Shown in pieces: positions 26,852 through 35,348 of a stretch of 64,000 bases of DNA. How positions within the stretch are numbered: the first letter of the stretch is position 1; every line of letters begins with the position of its first letter. The translations under genes were made by a program, and so were the position numbers. A model generated the notes under the pieces. That model was not told the origin of the DNA and searched no databases. It saw only the letters and a program-made list of their open reading frames with translations. Origin of the DNA: JAJYSO01 sp964579505 (GTDB lineage Bacteria > Bacteroidota > Bacteroidia > Flavobacteriales > Flavobacteriaceae); the NCBI GenBank assembly GCA_964579505.1, contig CAZOGC010000008.1, positions 1 through 64,000 on the forward strand, in the 5' to 3' direction.

Positions 26852-27841
26852 TTATTGTAGTAATTTTGCAGCGTGTTTAGCAAAATAAGTAGCTATAAAA
26901 TCAGCTCCTGCTCGTTTAATAGCGGTGAGTTGTTCTAAAACAACCGCATCGTGGTCTAGCCACCCTTTTTCAGCCGCAGCTTTAATCATAGCGTATTCAC
27001 CACTTACTTGATATACCGAAACAGGTACCTCTACAGCGTCTTTTATCTCGCGTGTAATATCGAGATAAGGCAAGCCGGGTTTTACCATTACAATATCGGC
27101 TCCTTCTTCTACATCTTGCATAGCTTCTTTAATCGCCTCAATGCGGTTTCCGGGGTTCATCTGATAAGTGTCTTTGTTTTTAGGAATATTTGCATCAGCT
27201 ACAGGGGCAGAGTCTAAGGCATCGCGAAAGGGGCCGTAAAAAGCAGAAGAATATTTGGCGCTATAGGCCATAATCCCGCAGTTTGTATAGCCATCTTGAT
27301 CTAGCGTTTCTCTAATGGCCAAAATACGACCGTCCATCATGTCGCTAGGCGCAACGAAATCAGCGCCGGCTTGCACGTGAGACAGAGCCATTTCTTGCAA
27401 TACTTTTACAGATTCATCATTCAGTACTACTCCGTCTTTTATAATACCATCGTGCCCATAAATAGAGTAAGGATCCATAGCAACATCGGTCATTACGAGC
27501 ATTTCAGGCACCGCTTCTTTTACGGCTTTAATAGCTCGTTGCATCAGCCCATTGGGGTTTAAGGCTTCTCTACCTGCATTATCTTTTAAGTTTTCGGGTA
27601 CTTTTACGAATAATAAAACTGAATTTATGCCTAATGCCCACAGCTCTTTAACTTCTTTTTGCAAAGTGTCTAGGCTGTGGCGATAGTAGCCCGGCATAGA
27701 GCTAATTTCATCAACAATATTTTTTCCTTCAACAACAAAAAGTGGGGCTTGAAAATCATTAGGGGTTAAAGTGGTTTCTCTTACTAAATTGCGAATAGCT
27801 TGAGAACTGCGCAGACGACGATATCTATTTCTTAATTTCAT
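26852..27841 (-). CDS. hemB: Porphobilinogen synthase (delta-aminolevulinate dehydratase)
   Basis: 329 residues, normal length. Key regions: RLRSSQAIRNLVRET at the N-terminus, SDMMDGRI, the first substrate lysine in MAYSAKYSSAFYGPFRDA (about 198), the Schiff-base lysine in VMVKPGLPYLD (about 252) and VYQVSGEYAMI. It condenses two 5-aminolevulinate molecules to porphobilinogen in haem synthesis. It has its own promoter box at 27899-27906. Confidence 0.96.
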   Translation of the reverse strand: MKLRNRYRRLRSSQAIRNLVRETTLTPNDFQAPLFVVEGKNIVDEISSMPGYYRHSLDTLQKEVKELWALGINSVLLFVKVPENLKDNAGREALNPNGLMQRAIKAVKEAVPEMLVMTDVAMDPYSIYGHDGIIKDGVVLNDESVKVLQEMALSHVQAGADFVAPSDMMDGRILAIRETLDQDGYTNCGIMAYSAKYSSAFYGPFRDALDSAPVADANIPKNKDTYQMNPGNRIEAIKEAMQDVEEGADIVMVKPGLPYLDITREIKDAVEVPVSVYQVSGEYAMIKAAAEKGWLDHDAVVLEQLTAIKRAGADFIATYFAKHAAKLLQ

Positions 27842-27898
27842 AGTTTATATAATTTTAGCAAGTTTATCCATAACTTTCCTGAGGGTAAAATTGCGATG

Positions 27899-27906
27899 CA
27901 AAGATA
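27899..27906 (-). promoter_or_regulatory. -7 promoter element of hemB
   Basis: Reads TATCTTTG on the - strand, exact TAnnTTTG, about 58 bp upstream of the hemB start. Confidence 0.55.
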
Positions 27907-28043
27907 CGAATTATCCTTGCCTTTAGGTAAACATAAAGTTGAAGAATGCGCCATGAAAAAAATGTATTTCACTCGATTTGAAGAGATACATAAATGGTTT
28001 CATTTTTTATACCTATCTTGGTGATGCAAATTAATTTTTGAGA

Positions 28044-28850
28044 ATGATGAAAGGTAAAATGTATTGCCTGTTGGCAGTTTTTAGTTTGTTGGCTTGCAAA
28101 AATCAAACAGAGAAAGCGGGTGCCACCCGGTATCCCATTTCCGTAAAAACACACATAATGAAGAATCCGACTTATAAAGAAGACTCTATTTCGGTAATTC
28201 CGGTGCATCACGCATCTTTTGTGCTACACCTTAACCACAAAACGATTTATGTAGATCCGGTAGGGAATCCGGATTTATACAGTCACTTTTCGCCGCCTGA
28301 TATGGTGCTCATCACCCATGCCCACCCTGATCATTTTTCGGATAGAACCCTAGAAGCCGTTGTTCCACAAAATACACCTTTGTTGGCACCGGCATCTATT
28401 GTAGAAAAATTGCCGACAGATTTAAAACAAGAGATTAAAGTGCTGAAAAATGGACAAACAGATACTTTGTTGGGTATTCGTGTTAAAGCGGTTCCGGCTT
28501 ATAATCTACGGCCGGAGGCACAAAAATTTCATCCTAAAGGTTGGGGGAATGGCTATGTAGTTTCGTATGGTGGAAAGCGGGTGTATATTTCGGGCGATAC
28601 CGAAGACATTCCGGCTATGCGAAACCTAAAAAATATTGATGTGGCTTTTGTTTGTATGAATTTACCGTATACCATGACGGTTAATCAAGCCATTGAGGCA
28701 GTTTTAGCTTTTAAGCCTAAAAAAGTGTATCCGTACCATTATAAAGGAACAGATGGATACAGCGATGTGGCTCGTTTTAAACGTGTGGTAGAGAAAAAGG
28801 ATTCGGCTATTACCGTTCAGCTATTAAATTGGTATCCGGAACGCAAATAG
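28044..28850 (+). CDS. MBL-fold metallo-hydrolase lipoprotein (UlaG-like)
   Basis: 268 residues from the ATG at 28044; a TTG two codons earlier is less likely. A lipoprotein signal ends in SLLAC. The metallo-beta-lactamase core includes HHASFVLHL, the metal site ITHAHPDHFSD (about 88-98), SGDTEDIP (about 185) and a C-terminal YPYHYKG. It resembles UlaG-type hydrolases, which act on lactone or phosphoester substrates; the true substrate is unknown. Lipid anchoring indicates an envelope location. It converges with the PLP decarboxylase gene, 4 bp between stops. Confidence 0.87.
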   Translation: MMKGKMYCLLAVFSLLACKNQTEKAGATRYPISVKTHIMKNPTYKEDSISVIPVHHASFVLHLNHKTIYVDPVGNPDLYSHFSPPDMVLITHAHPDHFSDRTLEAVVPQNTPLLAPASIVEKLPTDLKQEIKVLKNGQTDTLLGIRVKAVPAYNLRPEAQKFHPKGWGNGYVVSYGGKRVYISGDTEDIPAMRNLKNIDVAFVCMNLPYTMTVNQAIEAVLAFKPKKVYPYHYKGTDGYSDVARFKRVVEKKDSAITVQLLNWYPERK

Positions 28851-28854
28851 ATTC

Positions 28855-30285
28855 TCAATCTTTTACTTTTTTTAGGCATCGATCTATCATGGCTACGGCC
28901 TTATCTACAGTTTCTTTTTTGGTACGAAAAGCTAGGACGGCCATGCGTATCACAAACCGGTTCTGTACAATAGTTGAACTTAAAAAGACTTCACCATCTG
29001 CATGAATTTCATCCATTAATTGTCTATTCTTTTTGTCGCTTTCTTCTTTAAAAGGATACCAAAAATAGGAAATAGAGAGATCGGGTTCAGGGCCGAGTTC
29101 AAACCCACGTTCGGCTAATTTTATTCTGAAATATTGAATAAGGTACAATTTTTCTTCTAAGCAAGCTGTAAAAGGTTCGATTCCCATCATTTGTAAAGGC
29201 AACCAAATACGCAACCCTCTAAAATGTTTGGTGAGTTCAGGAGAAAGATTAGCCGGACTTTTAACGATTTCTTCGTGTGCAGAATCTTGCATATAGTTGG
29301 CTTCATAGTAGTTAGAGTGCAAGGCAGCTTGTGCGTCTTTTATCAAAACAGCACCAACGCCGTAAGGAATGAAAAGACTTTTATGTGGATCGACAATAAT
29401 AGAATCGGCTTTTTCAATCCCTTTAAATTGCTCTTTTTTAGAGGTTAAAATAAAGAAACCACCATAGGCACCATCTACGTGAAGCCAAAGGTCATATTTA
29501 TGAGCAATTTCTGCTAGCTCGTCTAGTGGGTCAATTGCTCCGGTATCGGTGGTACCGGCGGTGGCTATAATTAGAAAGGGGCGTAATCCTTGAGAAAAAT
29601 CTGTTTTTATTAGTGCGGTTAACACATCGGGTTTTAGGCGATGATGATCGTCTAACGGAACTTGTCGAATAATAACATCTTCTAGTCCAATAATTCGCAG
29701 TGCTTTTTGAGTTGAATGATGTACTTGTTCACTTAAATAAACCACACTTTTTTGTACGGCATCATTTTTTACTTTGTATTTATCTCGAGCAGCTGTAAGG
29801 GCAATCAAGGTAGAGATAGAGCCTCCTGAAGTAAGGTTTCCGACTGCATTTTCAGGAAAACCAAATGTCTTTTTAAGCCAGTTTACTACCTCATTTTCAA
29901 TAGTTACGGCTCCCGGAGAAGCATAATAAACACCGGCATAAGGGTTGGTGGCTGCGGCAATTAAATCGGCTAATGCGCTGATAAAAATACCTCCTCCGGG
30001 AATATATCCCATATGCTTGCCAGACGAGGCATTAATACCAGTCTCGGCTACTTCTTTTTGGTAAAATTGAAGCAATTCAGCAAGTGTTCTTTTTTGACCG
30101 TCTATAGCCAATGATTTTGGTTCACGTTGGCTAAAAGAGGGGGTTTCTTTAAGGTTAGAAAGAAAGGTGTTTATATAATCTGAAATGCTTTGAAGTAGTG
30201 CCACTCTTTCGGTTTCAGAGATGTCTAATGTTTGGCTGGCAGCTCGTAGTGCACTAAGTTTAGCAATAATTTCTTCGTTCTTCAC
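28855..30285 (-). CDS. PLP-dependent group II amino-acid decarboxylase family protein
   Basis: 476 residues of the aromatic-L-amino-acid/glutamate decarboxylase fold. Seen: YIPGGGIFISALADLIAAAT, GNLTSGGSISTLIAL (about 150), HVDGAYGGFF (about 265) and the PLP lysine in SIIVDPHKSLFIPYG (about 295). It probably decarboxylates an amino acid to an amine, but neither substrate nor neighbours are informative; a desulfinase-type activity is also possible for the family. Confidence 0.88.
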   Translation of the reverse strand: MKNEEIIAKLSALRAASQTLDISETERVALLQSISDYINTFLSNLKETPSFSQREPKSLAIDGQKRTLAELLQFYQKEVAETGINASSGKHMGYIPGGGIFISALADLIAAATNPYAGVYYASPGAVTIENEVVNWLKKTFGFPENAVGNLTSGGSISTLIALTAARDKYKVKNDAVQKSVVYLSEQVHHSTQKALRIIGLEDVIIRQVPLDDHHRLKPDVLTALIKTDFSQGLRPFLIIATAGTTDTGAIDPLDELAEIAHKYDLWLHVDGAYGGFFILTSKKEQFKGIEKADSIIVDPHKSLFIPYGVGAVLIKDAQAALHSNYYEANYMQDSAHEEIVKSPANLSPELTKHFRGLRIWLPLQMMGIEPFTACLEEKLYLIQYFRIKLAERGFELGPEPDLSISYFWYPFKEESDKKNRQLMDEIHADGEVFLSSTIVQNRFVIRMAVLAFRTKKETVDKAVAMIDRCLKKVKD

Positions 30286-30445
30286 AATGATTTTTTTAGA
30301 AAGCCTTAAAGGTAAGACAAATTAACAGTAATGATGAAAGATTATGTAATGCCGTAACGGTTAGCCATTTGTCTATAATCCGCGTAAAATTAAATGGTTT
30401 GATATTCTCTTTTTACATATGTTTCTTAACGGAATAAACGTGGGT

Positions 30446-31378
30446 TTAGTGTTGAGATGAAGCGTTAAAATATTCGGATTTTAATTGATGAATGAGCTGC
30501 TGAGTAGGTAGAATATGTTTGATATTAGCAACCCCATGGCCGGCAGACCAGATATCTTTCCATGCCTTTGCTTTATTGTCTATAGCTATAAAATCAGAAT
30601 TGTTTTTTTGCGTGGGGTTTATACCGGCTTTTTCAAGCGTTTGTTTGATAAAATTAGCGGATACACCGGTAACAGCATCTGTATAAATGAGGTCATTAAT
30701 GGTAATACGGGTAAGCATTTCTTTATAATCAGGACTAGCCAAGCTTTCTTTTGTGGCCATAAAGCGGGTACCCATATATGCCATATCGGCTCCCATTTGT
30801 TGAGCGGCTAGAATATCACCTCCGGTGCTTAACCCTCCGGCTAAGACAAGGGTACCTTTAAATATGTTACGGATTTCTTTTACGAAAGCAAACGGGCTAG
30901 CGGTACCGGCATGTCCCCCGGCACCGGCTGCCACGGCAATAATTCCGTCAACGCCTGCTTGGGCTGCTTTTTCGGCGTGCCTTTTTTTAATAACATCATG
31001 AAAAACAAGACCTCCGTATTGATGCACGGCACTAACCACTTTTTTTACCGCTCCCAACGAAGTAATGACAAGGGGTACCTTATGTTTAATACATAATTGT
31101 AAATCGGCCATGGCACGTGGGTTACTTTTGTGTACAATGATATTAACGCCAAACGGAGCCGGCTTTTGACCGGTTTTATTTTTATACTGGGTGAGTTGTG
31201 ATTGAATTTGAATCAACATTTGTTCGAAATCTTGACTAGTCTTTCCATTAAGAGATGGAAAAGTGCCAACAATTCCGGCTTTGCATGTTTCAATAACAAG
31301 ATCTACTCCGGATACTAGAAACATAGGAGCCGCAATAAGCGGCAAAGTAAGTGATTTAAGTGCTGAAGGAAGTGGCAT
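30446..31378 (-). CDS. Nitronate monooxygenase family FMN protein
   Basis: 310 residues, (beta/alpha)8 FMN-binding fold. Seen: LPLIAAPMFLVSG at the N-terminus, PFGVNIIVHKSN, the catalytic-His region AVAAGAGGHAGTASPFAFV (about 148-166), AGGLSTGGDILAAQQMGADMAYMGTRF. It oxidises nitronates (e.g. propionate-3-nitronate) with O2 in known members. It is just upstream of, but divergent from, the cupredoxin-NirK region; a shared nitrogen-oxide theme is tempting but unproven. Confidence 0.88.
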   Translation of the reverse strand: MPLPSALKSLTLPLIAAPMFLVSGVDLVIETCKAGIVGTFPSLNGKTSQDFEQMLIQIQSQLTQYKNKTGQKPAPFGVNIIVHKSNPRAMADLQLCIKHKVPLVITSLGAVKKVVSAVHQYGGLVFHDVIKKRHAEKAAQAGVDGIIAVAAGAGGHAGTASPFAFVKEIRNIFKGTLVLAGGLSTGGDILAAQQMGADMAYMGTRFMATKESLASPDYKEMLTRITINDLIYTDAVTGVSANFIKQTLEKAGINPTQKNNSDFIAIDNKAKAWKDIWSAGHGVANIKHILPTQQLIHQLKSEYFNASSQH

Positions 31379-31700
31379 AAAGATTGTATTATTAGAGGAC
31401 TAAAAGTACGAAAAAATGAATGGGGAAACTTTTGTTGAGTAAAAAGAATGGCTAAGACTCTATTATATTCTTAAAAAAGATACAATGAAATACTAAAATA
31501 TGTCATTTGTATATTTAACGTTTTTATGGTTATGAATATAAGCATCTAATAATCAATTATATAAATAATGTTTGAATAACTAATAATCTTGAATAAAAAA
31601 GAAAAACAGGACGATTAATTCGTACTTTTGTAAAGTAATTAGAGGAAAGTATAAGTGCTTTCTTATATGTAAATGAAGTAATAATCAAAAAGAATCAATT
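31379..31700. other. AT-rich divergent intergenic region before the azurin-nirK cluster
   Basis: 322 bp with no convincing gene. It holds the + strand promoter box TACTTTTG (31623-31630), a 13-bp palindrome ACGATTAATTCGT (31611-31623) touching that box, and TATAAG/CTTATA arms downstream that could form a small leader hairpin. No clear promoter box was seen for the nitronate monooxygenase gene. Confidence 0.5.
31623..31630 (+). promoter_or_regulatory. -7 promoter element of the first azurin-like gene
   Basis: TACTTTTG, exact TAnnTTTG, about 70 bp upstream of the ATG. The palindrome ACGATTAATTCGT ends on its first base and could be an operator. It lacks the GGATA-N4-type repeat found at nirK and the cupin-ric promoter. 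Confidence 0.55.
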
Positions 31701-32165
31701 ATGTCAATAAGTAAAACAAAATCTGGACAATCAATTGTGTTTTTTATGATTTGTGCTTTTCTGTTTTCCGCAAATACTTTTGCACAAAAAGTGGTAAAGA
31801 TGGATGGTACAGACCAAATGCGGTTTAGCGTAGAGCAAATTACGGTAAGCCCGGGCGAGAAAGTAACCGTAGAGCTTACGGCTGCTACCAAGCTTCCAGC
31901 AGTGGCGATGTCTCATAACTTTGTGCTGTTAAAAAAAGGAGTAGATGCCAAGGCTTTTGCAATGGCAGGTATGACACATAAAAGCAACGATTATATAGAT
32001 CCGGCTAAAGCAGGTGAAGTAATAGCTCACACCGATATGGCCAGTAAAGGCAGTACGGTAAAAGTGACTTTTACAGCACCCACAGCTCCCGGAAATTATA
32101 CGTATATCTGTACTTTTCCCGGACACTATATTTCGGGTATGAAAGGTACACTTACGGTAAAATAG
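31701..32165 (+). CDS. Azurin-like (plastocyanin/azurin family) periplasmic cupredoxin 1
   Basis: 154 residues. Sec signal peptide of about 28 residues ending FAQ. The type-1 copper ligands are visible: His72 (AMSHNFVLL) and Cys137/His142/Met147 in CTFPGHYISGMKG. The Cys-His spacing equals azurin; the Met is one residue further, as a Gly is inserted. It should carry single electrons in the periplasm. It is very similar to the second cupredoxin downstream of nirK (same length, same ligand numbers). Electron donation to NirK is inferred from the position. It ends with its own terminator, so it is transcribed apart from nirK. Confidence 0.9.
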   Translation: MSISKTKSGQSIVFFMICAFLFSANTFAQKVVKMDGTDQMRFSVEQITVSPGEKVTVELTAATKLPAVAMSHNFVLLKKGVDAKAFAMAGMTHKSNDYIDPAKAGEVIAHTDMASKGSTVKVTFTAPTAPGNYTYICTFPGHYISGMKGTLTVK

Positions 32166-32191
32166 TGTAGCTCATATAATTTTAAAGTATT

Positions 32192-32226
32192 GCTTGCAAA
32201 GCTCTCGGGTTTTGCAAGCTTTTTTA
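32192..32226 (+). terminator. Rho-independent terminator after the first azurin-like gene
   Basis: Perfect 9-bp arms GCTTGCAAA (32192-32200) and TTTGCAAGC (32211-32219) followed by TTTTTT. Confidence 0.85.
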
Positions 32227-32400
32227 TGTTTTATGTAGAAATTTTAAATGAACATATTGTGTTAGTGATTTGAAAGGCATTTCCCTTTAAAAATACTGAT
32301 TTTCATACAGTTGTTATATAAAAATAGAAAAAACGTCCTCAAATAATATCCAAATTCAGAAGATCTAAAAATCAAATTATTTTTTTAACATATTAATTTA

Positions 32401-32414
32401 GGATAAAATTGTCC
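32401..32414. promoter_or_regulatory. Candidate operator upstream of nirK
   Basis: GGATAAAATTGTCC, an imperfect inverted repeat (GGATA/TGTCC, one mismatch), flanked by TTTA and TTAA. Its centre (32407.5) is 25.5 bp upstream of the TATATTTG box and it covers the expected -33 position. The same geometry is seen before the cupin-ric unit. This suggests a common regulator; its identity (Crp/Fnr-like, Rrf2/NsrR-like or other) is not determined. Confidence 0.5.
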
Positions 32415-32432
32415 TTAATTAAAAATCTGTTG

Positions 32433-32440
32433 TATATTTG
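32433..32440 (+). promoter_or_regulatory. -7 promoter element of nirK
   Basis: TATATTTG, exact TAnnTTTG match, about 125 bp upstream of the ATG. ATTG at 32408-32411 could be a degenerate -33 element and lies inside the candidate operator. The leader of about 115 nt between it and the ATG shows no obvious structure. The whole gap 32166-32564 otherwise holds only the terminator of the upstream gene. Confidence 0.6.
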
Positions 32441-32564
32441 TACCAGAAATAAAGGTGAAAAAAATAAAATTTCATCTTAGGGAATTTGGAACGATATAGA
32501 ATTTTTAAAAGCTATTAGTTCCTCAAGGTAAAGAGTAGAATGTTCCATATATAAAACTAGAACT

Positions 32565-33668
32565 ATGAATACTATGCAAAGCCGTAAAATTTCCAGAAAA
32601 CAATTCATGAAAAACGCCGGAGGTGCCCTACTGGGAGGGGCGTTACTGTCTGCTTTTGATCTTTCTGCTGTAGAACGAGCAGTAGAAACACCTTTTCAAG
32701 AACCTATTTTTGCTAAAAAGGGAGATAATTGGGTAAGTACCTCTCGGGTGGCTGCTGATCCGGGGGTTATTCCGGCACCAATAACTAGAGATTATGCCAA
32801 AACGGTGCATATCGAGTTAGAAGCAAAAGAAGTTATGGGTGAAATTGAAAAAGGGACAAAGTTTCATTACATGACGTTTAATGGACAGATACCTGCGCCT
32901 ATGCTTCGCGTGAGACAGGGTGATACAATTATTCTTACCCTAAAGTCTAATCTACACAATATGATGCTGCATAATATAGACCTTCATGCAGTGTATGGAT
33001 CTGGCGGCGGAGCAGATGCTACTTATGTAACCCCGGGGAGTGCACAAACCATTAAATTTAAAGCAATGTATCCGGGTGCATTTGCCTACCATTGCGCGGT
33101 ACCCGGAATGGACCAACATGTGAGTTCAGGTATGTTTGGGTTGATTTTAGTTGAACCTCAAGAAGGATTAACGAAGGTCAATAGAGAGTTTTACATAGGG
33201 CAAAATGAAATATATATTAAAGGAAAGGCCGGAGATCAAGGGTTGATGGAATTTGGTGTAGAGAAAATGATTGCCGAGAATCCGGATTATGTACTGTTTA
33301 ATGGAGAAAAAAATGCCTTAAGCTCTCATGGGCATGGTGCTTTAAAAGCTAAAGTGGGAGAGACAGCTCGCCTGTTTTTTGTTAATGGTGGTCCCAATCT
33401 CATTTCAAGTATACACCCAATAGGCAACGTGTTTACGAAAGCTTGGCGAGATGGGGCTTTAGCTAATACGCCTGAACGATATGTGCAGACAATGGCGGTT
33501 CCTCCCGGAAACTGTGCAGTTTTTGAAATGGATTTCCCGGTGCCTTCAACCATTCATCTTGTAGATCACGCTATGAGCCGTATGGAACACAAAGGAGCTA
33601 TGGGGCATATAGAAGTTGAAGGAGCTCCTGATAAATCGGTCTATGACCCCGATTATACTATAAAATGA
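32565..33668 (+). CDS. nirK: Copper-containing nitrite reductase (NO-forming)
   Basis: 367 residues, two cupredoxin domains. Ligands read directly: type-1 copper His136, Cys177, His185, Met190 (YHCAVPGMDQHVSSGM); type-2 copper His141, His176, His335; catalytic Asp139 (LHNIDLH) and His284 (SSIHPIG). All essential residues are present, so it should reduce nitrite to NO in the periplasm. The N-terminus has a Tat-like signal, SRKQFMK followed by a Gly/Ala/Leu core, with Lys in place of the second Arg. Two azurin-like genes follow, the first 52 bp away, and one precedes. No NO reductase gene is in the window. Confidence 0.95.
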   Translation: MNTMQSRKISRKQFMKNAGGALLGGALLSAFDLSAVERAVETPFQEPIFAKKGDNWVSTSRVAADPGVIPAPITRDYAKTVHIELEAKEVMGEIEKGTKFHYMTFNGQIPAPMLRVRQGDTIILTLKSNLHNMMLHNIDLHAVYGSGGGADATYVTPGSAQTIKFKAMYPGAFAYHCAVPGMDQHVSSGMFGLILVEPQEGLTKVNREFYIGQNEIYIKGKAGDQGLMEFGVEKMIAENPDYVLFNGEKNALSSHGHGALKAKVGETARLFFVNGGPNLISSIHPIGNVFTKAWRDGALANTPERYVQTMAVPPGNCAVFEMDFPVPSTIHLVDHAMSRMEHKGAMGHIEVEGAPDKSVYDPDYTIK

Positions 33669-33720
33669 AAATTGAATAAATCTTAACCCTTACTAATTAT
33701 TAATTTTTAAATCATCAGTT

Positions 33721-34185
33721 ATGCTAAATTTTAAGAAAATTTCAAAACCAGCAACTGTATTTCTTATGCTTTTTGCTTTTATGTGTTCAGCAAACACTTT
33801 TGCACAACGCGTTATTAAAATTTCTACTACCGACCAAATGCGGTTTACCGTAGACCATATTACGGCTAAACCGGGTGAGAAAATTACGATTGAGCTCGTT
33901 TCAAGTAGTCATTTGCCGGCCGTAGCCATGGCACACAATTTTGTATTGCTAAAACAAGGAGTTGATGCAAAAGCTTTTGTAATGGCCGGTGTAAGACACA
34001 AAGATAATGAGTATATAGATCCGGCTAAAGCCTCTTCTGTTATTGCAAAAACGGCCTTGGCTAGTGGAAGCCAAACCGTAAAAGTTACGTTTACGGTTCC
34101 TCAAAAAACAGGAAGCTATGAATATGTGTGTACTTTTCCCGGTCACTACATTTCGGGTATGAAAGGTACACTTATAGTAAAATAA
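33721..34185 (+). CDS. Azurin-like periplasmic cupredoxin 2
   Basis: 154 residues. Sec signal (about 1-28, ending FAQ). Ligands His72 (AMAHNFVLL), Cys137, His142, Met147 (CTFPGHYISGMKG), all at the same positions as cupredoxin 1, with a nearly identical ending. This indicates a fairly recent duplication. It lies 52 bp after nirK with no terminator between, so it is probably co-transcribed and a likely electron donor to NirK. Confidence 0.9.
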   Translation: MLNFKKISKPATVFLMLFAFMCSANTFAQRVIKISTTDQMRFTVDHITAKPGEKITIELVSSSHLPAVAMAHNFVLLKQGVDAKAFVMAGVRHKDNEYIDPAKASSVIAKTALASGSQTVKVTFTVPQKTGSYEYVCTFPGHYISGMKGTLIVK

Positions 34186-34212
34186 GCTACTTATCAATTT
34201 AATAGCGGAGAA

Positions 34213-34246
34213 GACCTGTAAAGGACGTGTTTGCCCTTTACAGGTT
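34213..34246 (+). terminator. Strong hairpin after the second azurin-like gene
   Basis: Perfect 11-bp arms ACCTGTAAAGG (34214-34224) and CCTTTACAGGT (34235-34245), loop of 10. No clear T-run follows, so it may be a terminator of weaker type or an mRNA 3' stabiliser allowing read-through to the third cupredoxin. Confidence 0.55.
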
Positions 34247-34353
34247 GCTCCCGTTATTTATGAATGTCTTTTGTATTACAGTAATTATGAGGCTTGAAAC
34301 CGATAATTAAATAATATTTTAAAACCTTAATTTAACCTCTAATCCCTCTACTT

Positions 34354-34827
34354 ATGAAAACCTTTAAATTATTAACCCGTCTGTTCGGTCTGTTTTTAAT
34401 AGCAAGTTTTATGTTGATTCCATTAAGAGGAACTGCCCAAGATGCTGTGGTAATTCACCTTAAAGGCTTAAATAATATGACGTATGATCGGCCTAATATT
34501 ACCGTAAAACCCGGACAAAAAGTAACGATAAAATTAACCAATACAACGCAATTTGAGCCGTGGCAAATGTCGCATAACTTTGTGCTTCTCAAACAAACGG
34601 TAGATATTAAAAAGTTTATACAGGCATGTATTAAATATGCGCATAACGATTATATAGCCCCTGGATATGAAGATCAAATTATAGCACATACAGCTATGGC
34701 AGCCGGAGGAGAAACAGTAGAAGTAACCTTTATAGCCCCTAAACGCCCAAGTAAATATATGTTTGTGTGCACTTTTCCGGGGCATTTTTTAGCCGGAATG
34801 AAAGGAACATTGACGGTAGAAGAATAA
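34354..34827 (+). CDS. Azurin-like periplasmic cupredoxin 3 (divergent paralogue)
   Basis: 157 residues. Signal peptide of about 29 residues ending TAQ. Ligands His74 (QMSHNFVLL), Cys139, His144 and Met149 (CTFPGHFLAGMKG). It shares the overall plan of the two other cupredoxins but is clearly more divergent (FEPWQ before the His; a different 90-120 loop). It may have another redox potential or partner. A terminator follows directly. Confidence 0.88.
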   Translation: MKTFKLLTRLFGLFLIASFMLIPLRGTAQDAVVIHLKGLNNMTYDRPNITVKPGQKVTIKLTNTTQFEPWQMSHNFVLLKQTVDIKKFIQACIKYAHNDYIAPGYEDQIIAHTAMAAGGETVEVTFIAPKRPSKYMFVCTFPGHFLAGMKGTLTVEE

Positions 34828-34875
34828 ATAAAAAAATGGTTTTGGATAATACAATCTAAGACAGAAATTTAAAGG

Positions 34876-34905
34876 GGTCATTTTATCTTAAAATGGCCTT
34901 TTTTA
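34876..34905 (+). terminator. Rho-independent terminator after the third azurin-like gene
   Basis: GGTCATTTTA (34876-34885) and TAAAATGGCC (34889-34898), 10 pairs with one G-U, a 3-nt loop and a TTTTTT tail. Confidence 0.85.
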
Positions 34906-34923
34906 TTGGGTGTATTTTATTTA

Positions 34924-34937
34924 GGATATTTATATCC
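34924..34937. promoter_or_regulatory. Candidate operator upstream of the cupin-ric unit
   Basis: GGATATTTATATCC, perfect 6-bp arms (GGATAT/ATATCC) around TT, preceded by TTA and followed by GAA. The centre (34930.5) is 25.5 bp upstream of the TACCTTTG box, identical to the nirK arrangement. Confidence 0.55.
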
Positions 34938-34955
34938 GAAATAAAAATAAATAGC

Positions 34956-34963
34956 TACCTTTG
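34956..34963 (+). promoter_or_regulatory. -7 promoter element of the cupin-ric unit
   Basis: TACCTTTG, exact TAnnTTTG, about 50 bp upstream of the cupin ATG. The -33 position is taken by the inverted repeat rather than by a TTTG. Confidence 0.6.
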
Positions 34964-35013
34964 TATTTAGAATAATTCAAAATAATAATATCAACTAGTA
35001 AAAATATACTGTT

Positions 35014-35301
35014 ATGGATAGACCCGAAATGACCCCTCTAGCTGTAGGTAAATCGTTTAAAACGTTGCATGTTTCTGCAAAAGCCGGTATGAAAATGCCT
35101 AGTCACCACACCACTAAAGAAGCGGTAATCGTGGTACAGAAAGGAGAAGGTGTACTTAAGCTGGCGGCAGAAGATCGCTCTTTAAAAGCAGGAGATTCTT
35201 TTATTATCGGAGCCGGACAAGAACACAGTCTTGAAGTAAAACAAGATTTTGAAGCTGTGGTAACGATGGCTGTAGATGGAGAGATAGAATTTCCCAAATA
35301 A
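35014..35301 (+). CDS. Small single-domain cupin protein 1
   Basis: 95 residues forming one cupin barrel: AGMKMPSHHTTKEAVIVVQKGEG is the first motif region (His-His and Glu as likely metal ligands, about residues 30-36), and AGDSFIIGAGQEHSLE the second (His at about 70). Substrate is unknown. It is first in a unit with ric, 47 bp upstream of it, under the promoter with the shared inverted repeat, which points to a role in nitrosative or redox stress. A second cupin of similar plan lies after acnA. Confidence 0.82.
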   Translation: MDRPEMTPLAVGKSFKTLHVSAKAGMKMPSHHTTKEAVIVVQKGEGVLKLAAEDRSLKAGDSFIIGAGQEHSLEVKQDFEAVVTMAVDGEIEFPK

Positions 35302-35348
35302 GTGTAAAACTCAAGGATAAACCAACATAAAACTGTAAATTGGAAATC

